A stretch of DNA of 64,000 nt from Niastella yeongjuensis (GCF_900110245.1 NZ_FOCZ01000014.1:1-64000), one strand, 5' to 3'; shown: positions 25,676 through 35,716, numbered from the stretch's first letter. Made by a program: numbers and translations. Notes: generated by a model from the letters alone, not told the origin.

Positions 25676-26656
25676 TTACTTTGCAACAAACTCTTTGGGT
25701 TGTTTAAACCATTCTTCTTTGGGTAATGATTTAAAATACTCGTAGGTCACTTTCAACCCTTCTTTTCTGCTTACTTTAGGTGACCAGCCCAGTATTTCTT
25801 TTGCCCGGGTAATATCCGGCTGCCGTTGTTTGGGATCATCAACAGGGAGCGGTTTGTGCACAATTTTTTGTGTTGTTCCGGTCAATGCAATGATCTCTTC
25901 GGCAAATTCTTTCAGCGAGATCTCATCGGGGTTACCCACATTAACAGGCTGATGGCAATCGCTCATCAATAACCGGTATATTCCTTCAATAAGATCGTCT
26001 ACAAAGCAAAAACTACGGGTTTGAGAACCATCGCCAAATACGGTGAGGTCTTCACCGCGTAATGCCTGGCCGATAAATGCTGGCAGTGCGCGGCCGTCGT
26101 TCAACCGCATACGCGGGCCGTAGGTATTGAAAATGCGTACAATGCGGGTTTCAACACCATGGAAAGTATGATAAGCCATGGTCATTGCTTCCTGGAAGCG
26201 TTTTGCTTCGTCGTACACACCACGGGGCCCAACAGGGTTTACATTGCCCCAGTATTCTTCATTTTGCGGATGCACCAGGGGATCGCCATAAATTTCTGAG
26301 GTAGAGGCTACCAGAATACGGGCGCCTTTTGCTTTGGCAAGTCCCAGACAGTTATGCGTACCCAGTGAACCTACTTTCAGCGTCTGAATTGGAATTTTCA
26401 GATAATCGATAGGGCTGGCGGGTGAAGCAAAATGTAAAACATAATGCAGTTCACCGGGAACATGAATAAATTTCGATACATCATGGTGATAGAACTCAAA
26501 CTGTTCCAGCTTGAACAAATGTTCAATATTGCGCAGATCACCGGTGATCAGGTTATCCATGCCAATAACATGGAAACCCTCTTTAATGAACCGGTCGCAT
26601 AAGTGTGACCCTAAAAAACCGGCTGCTCCGGTAATAAGTACTCTTTTTCTTGACAT
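25676..26656 (-). CDS. UDP-glucuronate decarboxylase (UDP-xylose synthase)
   Basis: 326 residues, extended SDR. NAD motif [30 protein letters not shown], and [10 protein letters not shown] with catalytic Y-K. The arginine-containing segment [15 protein letters not shown] and [15 protein letters not shown] are typical of UXS. It converts UDP-glucuronate to UDP-xylose. The gene starts 19 bases after the UDP-glucose dehydrogenase stop, which supplies the substrate, so the two form a UDP-glucose to UDP-xylose pathway for surface polysaccharide. Confidence 0.92.
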   Translation of the reverse strand: MSRKRVLITGAAGFLGSHLCDRFIKEGFHVIGMDNLITGDLRNIEHLFKLEQFEFYHHDVSKFIHVPGELHYVLHFASPASPIDYLKIPIQTLKVGSLGTHNCLGLAKAKGARILVASTSEIYGDPLVHPQNEEYWGNVNPVGPRGVYDEAKRFQEAMTMAYHTFHGVETRIVRIFNTYGPRMRLNDGRALPAFIGQALRGEDLTVFGDGSQTRSFCFVDDLIEGIYRLLMSDCHQPVNVGNPDEISLKEFAEEIIALTGTTQKIVHKPLPVDDPKQRQPDITRAKEILGWSPKVSRKEGLKVTYEYFKSLPKEEWFKQPKEFVAK

Positions 26657-26675
26657 GAGGAAGGGTTGTTTATTA

Positions 26676-27998
26676 TTATTTAGCAGCAGGGTCAGCCACT
26701 GACCGGCCTACGCTTTCGTAGTAAAATCCTAATTCTTTAATCGCATCTGTTTCAAACAGGTTTCGTCCGTCGAAGATCACTTTATTCTTAAGTGATGTAA
26801 CGATCTTCAGGAAGTTTGGCGTGCGGAATTCATTCCACTCGGTGGCAATGATCAATGCATCGGCACCTTCCAGACAATCGTATTGATTTTCGGCGAATTG
26901 AATCTTTTCACCTAATAAGGCACGTACGTTATTCACCGCTTCAGGGTCATATGCATAAACCGTAGCGCCTGCTTTTAACAGCTCATCTATAATATATAAA
27001 GCCGGTGCTTCGCGAATATCGTCGGTATTAGGTTTAAACGCCAGCCCCCACAGAGCAAAACGTTTTCCTTTCAGGTCATTATTGAAATATTTTTTGATCT
27101 TGGGAAGCAGGTGCAGCTTTTGTTTTTCATTCACATCCATTACTGCATTCAGGATCTGGAAATCGTAGTCCACTTCTTTGGATGATTTAACCAGGGCCTG
27201 TACGTCTTTGGGGAAACAGCTTCCGCCATACCCGATACCCGGGAACAGGAAGCGTTTTCCAATACGGTCGTCACTGCCAATACCCCGGCGCACCATGTCT
27301 ACATCGGCACCCAGGCGTTCGCACAACTGGGCTATTTCGTTCATGAAAGAGATCTTGGTAGCCAGGAAGGAGTTGGCGGCATATTTGGTAAGCTCGGCAG
27401 AACGAACATCCATAAAAATGATCGGGTTACCGGAACGCACAAATGGAGCATACAATTCGCCCATTACTTTACGGGCCCTTTCAGAAGCAGCCCCTATAAC
27501 AACCCGGTCGGGTTTCATAAAATCATCTACGGCTACACCTTCACGCAGGAACTCAGGGTTCGATACCACGTCAAAATCACCTACATATTTTTTTGCAATC
27601 GCCGCGTAAACTTTTTCAGCTGTTCCAACAGGCACGGTACTTTTATCAACGATCACTTTGTAATCGGTCATCAGCTCGCCCAGGTCTTTGGCAACACCCA
27701 GAATGTATTTCAGATCGGCACTTCCATCTTCACCGGGCGGTGTTGGCAAGGCCAGGAAAATGATCTCCGCATCTTTAATACCTTCAGACAAACTGGTGGT
27801 AAAGCGTAAACGTTCTTCTTTAACGTTACGAAGGAATAACTTTTCCAATCCTGGTTCATAGATGGTGATCTGACCAGAAGAAAGCTTCTCTACCTTTTTT
27901 TTATCGATATCTACGCAAGTAACGTCGTTACCCGTTTCAGCAAAACAGGTTCCCGTAACCAAACCTACGTATCCCGTGCCTACAACTGCGATTTTCAT
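26676..27998 (-). CDS. ugd: UDP-glucose 6-dehydrogenase
   Basis: 440 residues. Oxidises UDP-glucose twice to UDP-glucuronate. N-terminal [17 protein letters not shown] Rossmann motif; catalytic Cys261 in [13 protein letters not shown]-terminal UDP-binding domain with [18 protein letters not shown]. Length is normal. Directly upstream of the UXS gene on the same strand. It starts 36 bases after the aminotransferase stop. Confidence 0.96.
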   Translation of the reverse strand: MKIAVVGTGYVGLVTGTCFAETGNDVTCVDIDKKKVEKLSSGQITIYEPGLEKLFLRNVKEERLRFTTSLSEGIKDAEIIFLALPTPPGEDGSADLKYILGVAKDLGELMTDYKVIVDKSTVPVGTAEKVYAAIAKKYVGDFDVVSNPEFLREGVAVDDFMKPDRVVIGAASERARKVMGELYAPFVRSGNPIIFMDVRSAELTKYAANSFLATKISFMNEIAQLCERLGADVDMVRRGIGSDDRIGKRFLFPGIGYGGSCFPKDVQALVKSSKEVDYDFQILNAVMDVNEKQKLHLLPKIKKYFNNDLKGKRFALWGLAFKPNTDDIREAPALYIIDELLKAGATVYAYDPEAVNNVRALLGEKIQFAENQYDCLEGADALIIATEWNEFRTPNFLKIVTSLKNKVIFDGRNLFETDAIKELGFYYESVGRSVADPAAK

Positions 27999-28034
27999 TT
28001 TGAAGGTGTTTTAATAGTGCCTAATGCTAATTAA

Positions 28035-29168
28035 TTACTGTTTATTAATAAACTCCAATACTTTGCCGGTAATAAACTGGAGCTGTTCATTACTCAGTTC
28101 GGTGTGCATAGGTAGGGATATTACACGTTCAGTGAGCCAGTCGGTTGTTTTTAAATCATACTGGGCGCCGCCAAAAGCCTCGAACATCTTCTGACGATGT
28201 GCAGGCACCGGGTAATAGATCATGGAAGGTACACCCTGCCCTGCCAGGAACTGGTTCAAACCATCGCGGTCAACACCTTCCAGCAACAATGTATACTGAT
28301 GGAAAACGTGATTGCTGTATGGAGCCCTGTTGGGTACCGTGATCTTTGGATTTCCGGCAAATGCCTTATCATAAAAATCAGCAGCCCTGCGGCGTGCGGC
28401 AATATATTCATCCAACAATGGCAGCTTTACATTCAAAACAGCTGCCTGTATGGTATCGAGCCGGCTGTTACAGCCAACGCGATCGTGGTAATATCTTTTT
28501 GACTGGCCATGATTGGCAATCATTTTCAACGCTTCTGCAAGAGCATCATCGTTGGTAAAAATGGCGCCGCCATCTCCATAACAACCCAGGTTTTTAGAAG
28601 GGAAGAAGGAAGTGGTTCCAATGGTACCCAGGGTACCCGTTTTTTTAACGGTGCCATCGCTCAATGTTATATCGCCACCAATTGCCTGTGCATTATCTTC
28701 AACAACAGGTATTTTATGACGATTGGCTATTTCCATAATGGCTTCCATATTGGCTGCCTGTCCGTATAAGTGAACTGGGATAATAGCCTTTGTTTTAGGC
28801 GTGATGGCTTTTTCGATTGCCACCGGATCAATACAGAATGTTTTGGGATCTACCTCTACAAATACAGGTTTTAACTGTAAAAGCGCTACTACTTCGGTAG
28901 TAGCAATAAAGGTAAAAGATGGAGTTATTACTTCATCACCCGGTTTCAGGTCCAATGCCATCAATGCTATTTGCAGGGCATCGGTCCCATTGGCGCAGGG
29001 TATAACATGTTTTACACCCAGGTATTTACTTAACCCGGCAGCAAAATCCTGCACCGCTTTTCCATGTATAAAAGCAGTATTGTTTAATACCTCCTGAATC
29101 GCTGAATCTACTTCTGTCTTTATTTTTGCGTACTGAAGCTTTAAATCAACCATTTGTATCGGCTGCAT
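28035..29168 (-). CDS. DegT/DnrJ/EryC1/StrS family sugar aminotransferase
   Basis: 377 residues, a PLP-dependent transaminase of nucleotide sugars. The PLP lysine is Lys192 in SFFPSKNLGCYGDGG. PCANGTDALQIAL, IIPVHLYGQ and the C-terminal YPVPAHRQKMF are family features. The product sugar cannot be told; WecE/WlbE-like enzymes acting on UDP- or dTDP-sugars are possible. It heads the ugd-UXS run and has a good promoter at 29196-29226. Confidence 0.92.
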   Translation of the reverse strand: MQPIQMVDLKLQYAKIKTEVDSAIQEVLNNTAFIHGKAVQDFAAGLSKYLGVKHVIPCANGTDALQIALMALDLKPGDEVITPSFTFIATTEVVALLQLKPVFVEVDPKTFCIDPVAIEKAITPKTKAIIPVHLYGQAANMEAIMEIANRHKIPVVEDNAQAIGGDITLSDGTVKKTGTLGTIGTTSFFPSKNLGCYGDGGAIFTNDDALAEALKMIANHGQSKRYYHDRVGCNSRLDTIQAAVLNVKLPLLDEYIAARRRAADFYDKAFAGNPKITVPNRAPYSNHVFHQYTLLLEGVDRDGLNQFLAGQGVPSMIYYPVPAHRQKMFEAFGGAQYDLKTTDWLTERVISLPMHTELSNEQLQFITGKVLEFINKQ

Positions 29169-29195
29169 ACGTATCCTTTTTAATCAAAACGGGCA

Positions 29196-29226
29196 CAAAC
29201 GTACTGCAAAAAAATGGTGTAAGCAA
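29196..29226 (-). promoter_or_regulatory. Promoter of the aminotransferase-ugd-UXS operon
   Basis: On the minus strand TTG (29224-29226), 20 bases, TACGTTTG (29196-29203). Predicted leader about 20 bases before the start at 29168. Confidence 0.65.
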
Positions 29227-29360
29227 GCTAATACCCATTAGTAGTACATGGAAACCCCTGAACCTACAGCCATATATAAATTTATTGTGGTTCATAATCA
29301 GTGCCGGCGGGAATACGTTTACGTTGTAAGGACATATTTCAACAGCTCATTTTTCCCTTT

Positions 29361-29391
29361 TTGACAATTCTGACGATAAAAACGACATTTG
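29361..29391 (+). promoter_or_regulatory. Possible promoter of waaA
   Basis: TTG (29361-29363), 20 bases, GACATTTG (29384-29391), one mismatch to TAnnTTTG. About 26 bases before the GTG start. Confidence 0.4.
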
Positions 29392-29417
29392 TTGCTTTCT
29401 GAAATCAAATTATCACC

Positions 29418-30749
29418 GTGCACCTGTTTATTTACAATATCTTTTTGTCTTTATACGCTGTTGGAATCCGTATTACCTCCCTGTGGAACCCCAAAGCGCG
29501 GCTCTGGCGCAATGGAAGAAAAAATATCTGGGCTGAACTGGAAAAAATAGGGGCAGAAGGCAGAGGACAGAAGGCAGAGAGTGAAACCGGTGACCGGAAA
29601 CTGATCTGGATGCATTGCTCTTCCCTGGGCGAATTTGAGCAGGGCCGGCCGGTATTGGAAGCCATTAAACAACAATACCCCAACGCCAAAACTTTATTGA
29701 CCTTCTTCTCCCCCAGCGGGTATGAGGTGCGTAAAAACAATTCCGGGGCCGATTACGTGATGTACCTGCCTATGGATTCAAAAAAGAATGCCCGTAAATT
29801 CATTGACCTGGTACAGCCCAGCCTGGTGATCTGGATCAAATACGAATACTGGTTCTATTATTTAACTGAATTAAAAAAGAAACAGGTACCGCTTTTACTG
29901 GTATCTGGCATTTTCAGACCCGATCAGCCCTTCTTTAAATGGTATGGCCGCCTGCACTGGTATATGCTCGAAAGCTTTAATCACCTGTTTGTTCAAACCG
30001 ATCAGTCAAAAGATTTGCTGCGCACCATTGGCTTTGCCAATAATGTGAGTGTAAGCGGCGATACCCGCTTCGACCGGGTTGTTCAGATAGCCGAACAGTT
30101 TAAACCGATCGACCTTATTGAACAGTTTTGCGGCAACAGCCAGGTTATCGTTGCCGGCAGTACCTGGCCTGAAGATGAAGAGGAAATGGACCATTATGCC
30201 AATACACACCCAGATATAAAGTTTATTATTGCGCCGCATGAAATAAATGAAGAACACCTGAAAGAAATAGAGAAATTGTTCAAACACACCATAAGGTTTT
30301 CAAAACTGGCGGCCCACCTTTCCCCTTCGCCCAGACCAGTAGCCCGGAACAAACAATTGCCTTCTGAAGAAACCAAACCCAATACGCTGATCATCGACAA
30401 TATCGGCATGCTGTCGAAGCTGTACAAATATGCTACTATTACATATATAGGCGGCGGCTTTGGCAATGATGGCGTACATAATGTGCTGGAAGCGGCCGTA
30501 TACGGCAAACCGGTGGTACATGGACCTGTGTACGAAAAATACATTGAAGCGATTGAACTGGTACAGGCCGGTGGCGCCTTTGTGATCAATACGGCACTGG
30601 AGTTGGAGAAAACGTGTAACGACCTGCTGACAGATACCGGTAAATACCAGGTAAACTGCCAGTCAGCCCGTGATTACGTTTATAATAAAAAGGGAGCAAC
30701 AGAAAAGATAATCGCATACATTCAGGAGAACCGTCTTTTAACCAGCTGA
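29418..30749 (+). CDS. waaA: 3-deoxy-D-manno-octulosonic acid (Kdo) transferase
   Basis: 443 residues, GTG start at 29418. Transfers Kdo from CMP-Kdo to lipid A precursor at the inner membrane. It has an N-terminal membrane-associated helix, then MHCSSLGEFEQGRP with the catalytic glutamate (Glu72). The C-terminal Rossmann half has IGGGFGNDGVHNVLEAAVYGKPVVHGP. Oddity: residues about 45-60 (EGRGQKAESETGDRK) are encoded by a GGCAGA phrase repeat otherwise found between genes, lengthening the loop before the catalytic segment. Its last 28 bases overlap the convergent gene 30722-31549. Confidence 0.94.
   Translation: MHLFIYNIFLSLYAVGIRITSLWNPKARLWRNGRKNIWAELEKIGAEGRGQKAESETGDRKLIWMHCSSLGEFEQGRPVLEAIKQQYPNAKTLLTFFSPSGYEVRKNNSGADYVMYLPMDSKKNARKFIDLVQPSLVIWIKYEYWFYYLTELKKKQVPLLLVSGIFRPDQPFFKWYGRLHWYMLESFNHLFVQTDQSKDLLRTIGFANNVSVSGDTRFDRVVQIAEQFKPIDLIEQFCGNSQVIVAGSTWPEDEEEMDHYANTHPDIKFIIAPHEINEEHLKEIEKLFKHTIRFSKLAAHLSPSPRPVARNKQLPSEETKPNTLIIDNIGMLSKLYKYATITYIGGGFGNDGVHNVLEAAVYGKPVVHGPVYEKYIEAIELVQAGGAFVINTALELEKTCNDLLTDTGKYQVNCQSARDYVYNKKGATEKIIAYIQENRLLTS
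29550..29582 (+). repeat. GGCAGA phrase repeat inside waaA
   Basis: Five GGCAGA-like units in about 33 bases, in frame within the coding sequence and in the same orientation relative to transcription as the copies after 22036 and 61847. Confidence 0.75.
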
Positions 30750-31549
30750 TAAAAGTGGCGGGTGCTTTCCTTATTTTCATCCCAGCCCAGTTTTACTTTT
30801 AATTCTCTTTCGATCCAGTACTGGGCTTCGGGCAGTATGCGAAAACTGTTGATGGTTTTTATACTGCGTTCATACATCACTTCGTCGTTGCGGAAGAGTT
30901 CGCTGATAAACACGAAGCGGTCATTGATACCAATGGCCCGGCGCAGATCGCGTACCGGTGCATCGTTCAATACATGCGCTACTTCCTTCACTTCTTCTTT
31001 TAACTTTTCATTAAGGGAAGACTGGCTGGTAGCCATTACCTCATTCAGTTCTTTAACAACTTGTTGATGCGCTAATGTGGGCACTTCGCGCAGCGGATCA
31101 ATTTTCCACCCGTTCTCAACCTGGGCTTCCTGGTGATGACCATTTGTACCGTTATTGTTATTATTTTTTTCCACACTTCCATAAATGTCATTTCCATTCA
31201 CGACAGCCGGAGTAACTACCACGGGCGGTGCTTCTTCCACTACAACCGGAGTTTCTTCTACAACAGGCGCCTGCACTTCAACCGGGGGTTCTACTGCAGC
31301 CACCGGGGTATTTACCACCTTGGGGGTGGGTTTCTCCTCCGCTGTTTGCCGGGCCTGCTGGTAGCTATGACCATTAGCCGCCGGCATCACCACTGCCACT
31401 TTTGACGTGTTGACAGTTCGGTGTGTGGACGTCGACATCTGTACCAACTCTGTTTCAATTAATTGAGCAGTTACTAATAGTTGAAACGGATCGGCGTTTT
31501 GTGCAAATTGTTCATTTAATTTGCCAATAAGTTGTGCTAAACGTTCCAT
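30722..31549 (-). CDS. Conserved hypothetical protein with Pro/Val-rich linker
   Basis: 275 residues. N-terminal helical segment (1-40), a low-complexity Pro/Val/Glu-rich linker (about 75-115), an Asn-rich patch, and a well-structured C-terminal part (about 150-275) containing VLNDAPVRDLRRAIGINDRFVFISELFRND split over about 205-235. The C-terminal sequence looks conserved, and I recall similar proteins only from Bacteroidota; no function is known to me. No signal peptide. Its 3' end overlaps waaA by 28 bases and its start is about 90 bases from the divergent tdk. Confidence 0.8.
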   Translation of the reverse strand: MERLAQLIGKLNEQFAQNADPFQLLVTAQLIETELVQMSTSTHRTVNTSKVAVVMPAANGHSYQQARQTAEEKPTPKVVNTPVAAVEPPVEVQAPVVEETPVVVEEAPPVVVTPAVVNGNDIYGSVEKNNNNNGTNGHHQEAQVENGWKIDPLREVPTLAHQQVVKELNEVMATSQSSLNEKLKEEVKEVAHVLNDAPVRDLRRAIGINDRFVFISELFRNDEVMYERSIKTINSFRILPEAQYWIERELKVKLGWDENKESTRHFYQLVKRRFS

Positions 31550-31642
31550 AATAAGCGGGTACTTTTTTATGGTTAGAGTTAATTGATTGATGGTTAGAGC
31601 TAAACGATAAAGTTAACAATTATTGTACCTATTTCCGTTAAG

Positions 31643-32212
31643 ATGTTTATAGAACCAAATATATCGGGTGAGCGCCGGGGCAGTATTGAGGTAATTTGCG
31701 GGTCTATGTTTTCCGGAAAAACCGAAGAGTTGATCCGGAGACTAAAACGGGCAAAGATCGCAAACCTGCGGGTAGAAATTTTTAAGCCTAAGATTGATGT
31801 GCGGTATGATGTTCAAAACATTGTATCGCACGACGAAAATGCCATTCAAAGTACTCCTATTGATAACTCACAAACCATATTATTATTGCATGGTGAGGCC
31901 GATGTAATTGGCATTGATGAAGCGCAATTTTTCGACGATCAGCTGCCGGATGTATGCGATCAGCTGGCATTGAGAGGCCATCGCGTTATTGTGGCGGGAC
32001 TGGACATGGATTATACCGGCAAACCGTTTGGACAAATTCCCTTTCTGTTATCAAAAGCCGATTATATTACCAAACTGCATGCTATATGTGTAAAATGTGG
32101 CAATATTGCCAATTACAGTTTTCGTAAAAAGGCAGACACTTCACAGGTATTACTGGGTGAAAAGGATTTGTATGAACCGAGGTGCAGAAAATGTTATTAT
32201 GAAATTCCCTAG
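31643..32212 (+). CDS. tdk: Thymidine kinase
   Basis: 189 residues. Phosphorylates thymidine to dTMP in nucleotide salvage. P-loop [12 protein letters not shown] (about 22-33), the Mg-binding DEAQFF segment, lasso-domain [13 protein letters not shown], and two zinc CxxC pairs (CVKCG and CRKCY). Standard length for the type II family. The 88-base gap after it holds phrase repeats and precedes ccmB. Confidence 0.96.
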   Translation: MFIEPNISGERRGSIEVICGSMFSGKTEELIRRLKRAKIANLRVEIFKPKIDVRYDVQNIVSHDENAIQSTPIDNSQTILLLHGEADVIGIDEAQFFDDQLPDVCDQLALRGHRVIVAGLDMDYTGKPFGQIPFLLSKADYITKLHAICVKCGNIANYSFRKKADTSQVLLGEKDLYEPRCRKCYYEIP

Positions 32213-32290
32213 GCAATGGAGAATAGGCAATAGCAATGGTCTCGTCGCGGCAATCAAAAACACAGAACCCGGAACTTAAAACATAAAACT
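32213..32290 (+). repeat. Phrase repeats after tdk
   Basis: GGCAATGGAGAATAGGCAAT-type units directly follow the tdk stop, then TCTCGTCGCGGC (complement GCCGCGACGAGA, cf. 6908 and 50098), then AACCCGGAACTTAAAAC. Confidence 0.55.
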
Positions 32291-32300
32291 TATCAACTCG

Positions 32301-32951
32301 TTGAATCATATAATTGCGCTTATTAAAAAAGACCTGTTGCTGGAAATAAGACAGCAGTATACATTTTACGGTATTCTGTTGTACGTGGCGTCAACCATTT
32401 TTGTTTTATACCTGGCCATGAACCAGCCCGAAGAAAAAGTATGGAACGGGTTGTTCTGGATGATACAATTATTTATTTGTGTGAATGCGGTAGCAAAAAG
32501 TTTTCTGCAGGAAAGCCAGGGTCGTATGTTATACTTTTATACCATTGCCGGCGCACGCGATTTTATTCTCTCCAAATTATTATTCAATGCCGGGTTAATG
32601 ATCATCATGAGCCTGGTGAGCCTGGCGCTGTTTCAATTGCTGCTGGGCAATCCCCTGCGCAATCCTTTCCGGTTTATCGGTTTTGTTTGCCTGGGTGGTT
32701 GTAGCCTGAGCCTCGTATTTACCTTTTTGGCTGCCATAGCGGCACGGGCCCGCCAGGGCGCCGCCCTGATGGCGATTATGGGTTTTCCGTTAATTATTCC
32801 GCAGGTGCTGCTGCTGATGAAAATGTCGAACACCGCATTTGCCGATATCATTCAGGTAGGCCTGTGGCAGATCATTTTGCTGCTGGTGGCGCTGGATGTA
32901 CTGGTAATTGCCCTGGCGGTAATTTTGTTCCCGTTTTTGTGGAAGGATTAA
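32301..32951 (+). CDS. ccmB: Heme exporter CcmB-like membrane protein
   Basis: 216 residues from a TTG start (no nearby ATG fits). Six hydrophobic segments and the CcmB pattern KDLLLEIRQQYTF at the N-terminus. It is the permease of the CcmAB transporter acting in cytochrome c maturation. The ATPase CcmA is not encoded next to it. CcmC- and CcmD-like genes follow after a 216-base gap with an inverted phrase repeat. Confidence 0.88.
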   Translation: MNHIIALIKKDLLLEIRQQYTFYGILLYVASTIFVLYLAMNQPEEKVWNGLFWMIQLFICVNAVAKSFLQESQGRMLYFYTIAGARDFILSKLLFNAGLMIIMSLVSLALFQLLLGNPLRNPFRFIGFVCLGGCSLSLVFTFLAAIAARARQGAALMAIMGFPLIIPQVLLLMKMSNTAFADIIQVGLWQIILLLVALDVLVIALAVILFPFLWKD

Positions 32952-32956
32952 AACCA

Positions 32957-33065
32957 GTTACAGGTTACAAGTTCCAGGTTACAGGGGGGCCCAGCGTACA
33001 TTCTGCCAAATTTGATAGTGAGCTTCAAAATTTTACCTGGAACCTGCAAACCTGAAACCTGTAAC
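32957..33065. repeat. Inverted phrase-repeat pair between ccmB and ccmC
   Basis: The left arm (32957-32985) is built of GTTACAGGTTCCAGG-type units. The right arm (33036-33065) is CCTGGAACCTGCAAACC-type and complements it at most positions. The loop is about 50 bases. In RNA this gives a roughly 29-base imperfect stem at the 3' end of ccmB, which could separate its expression from that of ccmC. Confidence 0.7.
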
Positions 33066-33167
33066 AAATTCCCACCTTTCCCCTAATTTTGCCTCACCAA
33101 ATTGGATTATTGGGTTATTCTATTGCTAATCAGGTACCAATAATCATTCAACAAACTACAGGTCGTT

Positions 33168-33878
33168 ATGCAGGACTTTATGCAGGCGTTTATGCACCGG
33201 AAATGGTGGAAAATACTGAGTATTGTTTTATTGATCTATACTTTTATCGCGGGTCTGTTAATACCGCTTCCTTATGAAACGGCCTATGCCAACAGTAATC
33301 TGTATGAAAGCATGCGCAATTTCTTCTTTCATGTGCCCATGTGGTTCAGTCAGTTGATCCTTATTTCCGTTTCATTGTTCTACTCCATAAAATACCTGCG
33401 CAACCCCAATCCGCTTTACGACATTTACGCCACGGAATTTGCCCGCACAGCGACAGTTTTGGGCTGCCTGGGTCTGGTTACCGGTTCTATCTGGGCCAAT
33501 TATACCTGGGGTACCTGGTGGAGCAACGATCCCAAACAAACCGGGGCAGCCATTGCCCTGCTTATTTACATAGCTTATTTTGTGCTGCGCAATTCCATGC
33601 CCGATATGGACAAAAGAAGCCGGGTAGCAGCTGTCTATAACATTTTCGCCTATTTTATTTACATACCCATGATCATGATACTACCCCGGCTAACAGAATC
33701 GTTACACCCCGGCGGAAAAGGATCAGAGGGAAACCCCGGTCTTGGCGGCAGCAGTCTCGACGCTACCATGCGCCTCGTTTTCTGGCCGGCTGTAATAGGC
33801 TGGGCATTGTTAGGCACCTGGATATCCACCCTTAGGTTGCGCGTTCGATTACTGGAAGAGAAAAAACATTCCGCATAA
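33168..33878 (+). CDS. ccmC: Cytochrome c biogenesis protein CcmC/CcsA-like
   Basis: 236 residues, six membrane segments. The tryptophan-rich heme-handling motif WGTWWSNDPKQTG and flanking His residues (FHVPMWFSQ; LTESLHPGGKG) are those of the CcmC/CcsA superfamily, which presents heme for cytochrome c assembly. It starts at the ATG at 33168. The CcmD-like gene follows after nine bases. Confidence 0.93.
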   Translation: MQDFMQAFMHRKWWKILSIVLLIYTFIAGLLIPLPYETAYANSNLYESMRNFFFHVPMWFSQLILISVSLFYSIKYLRNPNPLYDIYATEFARTATVLGCLGLVTGSIWANYTWGTWWSNDPKQTGAAIALLIYIAYFVLRNSMPDMDKRSRVAAVYNIFAYFIYIPMIMILPRLTESLHPGGKGSEGNPGLGGSSLDATMRLVFWPAVIGWALLGTWISTLRLRVRLLEEKKHSA

Positions 33879-33886
33879 TTTTTAGT

Positions 33887-34105
33887 ATGAAGCAACTAAT
33901 TGTAACCCTGATCGTTTTATTTGTCCAATTAATGGCCCGTGCCCAGGACTCTACAAAACATGTAACGCAAACGCCAACAGGTTTGGGCGCCGGAAACAAG
34001 ATCTATGTTGTGCTGGCAGTTGCCGTAACTATTCTGGTGGGGTTGATCCTGTATGTAATCCGGCTCGACGGAAAGATCTCAAAGCTCGAAAAACAAAGTT
34101 CTTAA
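33887..34105 (+). CDS. CcmD-like small membrane protein
   Basis: 72 residues: an N-terminal hydrophobic segment that could be a signal peptide (1-19), a second span (about 41-61) and a short charged tail with RLDGKISKLEKQ. Position directly after ccmC and topology fit CcmD, which helps release heme-loaded CcmE. Sequence alone is too short to prove it. Confidence 0.75.
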   Translation: MKQLIVTLIVLFVQLMARAQDSTKHVTQTPTGLGAGNKIYVVLAVAVTILVGLILYVIRLDGKISKLEKQSS

Positions 34106-34256
34106 TAACGGTGAATGCCCGCCCGGATCGATCGTTCGGATGGGGTGAATGAGGCTTCGGCCTTTGTAAAATTTATAACGGTAGCTGATAGAAACCTATT
34201 TATCAGCTACAAGCTTGCTATATACTGCTCAAAACATAAACAAAAACAGCTTAGTC

Positions 34257-35666
34257 ATGTCAGATTACAGTTTTTTTGGCGCGGTGGAGAAGAGTTTCGA
34301 TAAAGCCGCGCAATTCACCAGCTGGGATCCCGGAATCCTGGAACAGATCAAACAATGTAATGCCGTTTACCGCATGCATTTTCCCGTAAAAATTGGTGAT
34401 AAGGTTGAAGTTATCAAAGCTTACCGCGTTCAACACTCCCATCACAAATTTCCCTGTAAAGGCGGTATTCGTTTTGCCCTTTCAGTGAACCTCGATGAAG
34501 TAATGGCCCTGGCCGCCCTTATGACCTATAAATGCGCTATCGTAAACGTTCCGTTTGCAGGCGCCAAAGGCGGCATCACCATCGACCCTAAAAAGTATAC
34601 GCCTTATGAGCTCGAAAAGATCACGCGGCGTTATACTTCAGAACTGATCAAAAAGAACTTCATAGGCCCCGGCATTGACGTACCCGCTCCCGACTACGGA
34701 ACCGGCGAACGTGAAATGGCCTGGATCGTTGATACGTATACCAGCATGCGTCCTGGCGAAATTGATGGACTGGGTTGCGTAACCGGTAAACCTGTTACTC
34801 AGGGTGGCGTTCGCGGTCGTCGCGAAGCAACTGGTTTGGGTGTATTCTACGGCTTACGCGAAGTACTGTCCATGAAAGATCAAATGGATAAACTGGGCCT
34901 GCCCGTGGGTGTTGAAGGCAAACGTGTAGTGGTACAAGGATTAGGTAATGTGGGTTACCACACCGCCAAATTCTTCCAGGAACATGGCGCCAAAATCGTT
35001 GGCTTAAGTGAATACGAAGGCGCTATTTACAACCTTGATGGCCTGGATGTGGATAAAGTAGTGGAACACCGCAAAGCAAAAGGGACTATCCTGAATTTCC
35101 CCGGCAGCACCAATTTTGTAAAAAATACCGATGCACTGGAAATGGATTGCGATATCCTGATCCCTGCTGCACTGGAAGCAGTAGTAACCGGACAAAACGC
35201 CCCCAATGTAAAAGCCAAGATCATTGGTGAAGCTGCCAATGGACCACTTACACCCGAAGCTGATGAGGTATTTGCAAAAAGAGGGATCCTGGTTGTACCA
35301 GATATGTACCTGAACGCCGGCGGGGTAACCGTATCGTACTTTGAATGGTTAAAGAACCTTAGCCATGTGCGTTATGGCCGCATGGAAAAACGCTTTACTG
35401 AAAACCTGAACACCCACATCCTTGGTCAAATTGAAGAGCTGACCGGTAAAAAGGTGAATGGTTCAGAGAAAGAATTGATTATGCACGGCCCCGATGAGGT
35501 TGACCTGGTGCGCAGTGGTTTGGAAGAAACTATGATCACCGCTACCCGCGAGATCATGGAAGTATGGAAAGCCAATCCGCAGATCCCCGATATGCGTACA
35601 GCCGCCTACGTGGTAGCCATCAATAAAGTGGGTACCAGCTACAATGAACTGGGTATCTTCCCATAG
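34257..35666 (+). CDS. Glu/Leu/Phe/Val dehydrogenase (glutamate dehydrogenase-like)
   Basis: 469 residues from the ATG at 34257 (an in-frame upstream codon at 34215 adds 14 unrelated residues). Catalytic domain: CKGGIRFAL and the catalytic lysine motif [12 protein letters not shown](P)-binding domain with [16 protein letters not shown]. Interconverts glutamate and 2-oxoglutarate plus ammonia, or the equivalent for another amino acid. Monocistronic, with a strong terminator at 35717-35760. Confidence 0.94.
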   Translation: MSDYSFFGAVEKSFDKAAQFTSWDPGILEQIKQCNAVYRMHFPVKIGDKVEVIKAYRVQHSHHKFPCKGGIRFALSVNLDEVMALAALMTYKCAIVNVPFAGAKGGITIDPKKYTPYELEKITRRYTSELIKKNFIGPGIDVPAPDYGTGEREMAWIVDTYTSMRPGEIDGLGCVTGKPVTQGGVRGRREATGLGVFYGLREVLSMKDQMDKLGLPVGVEGKRVVVQGLGNVGYHTAKFFQEHGAKIVGLSEYEGAIYNLDGLDVDKVVEHRKAKGTILNFPGSTNFVKNTDALEMDCDILIPAALEAVVTGQNAPNVKAKIIGEAANGPLTPEADEVFAKRGILVVPDMYLNAGGVTVSYFEWLKNLSHVRYGRMEKRFTENLNTHILGQIEELTGKKVNGSEKELIMHGPDEVDLVRSGLEETMITATREIMEVWKANPQIPDMRTAAYVVAINKVGTSYNELGIFP

Positions 35667-35716
35667 TTAAGGCTGAAAATTATATACGAAGCCCCTATCT
35701 GGTTTACCAGGTAGTA

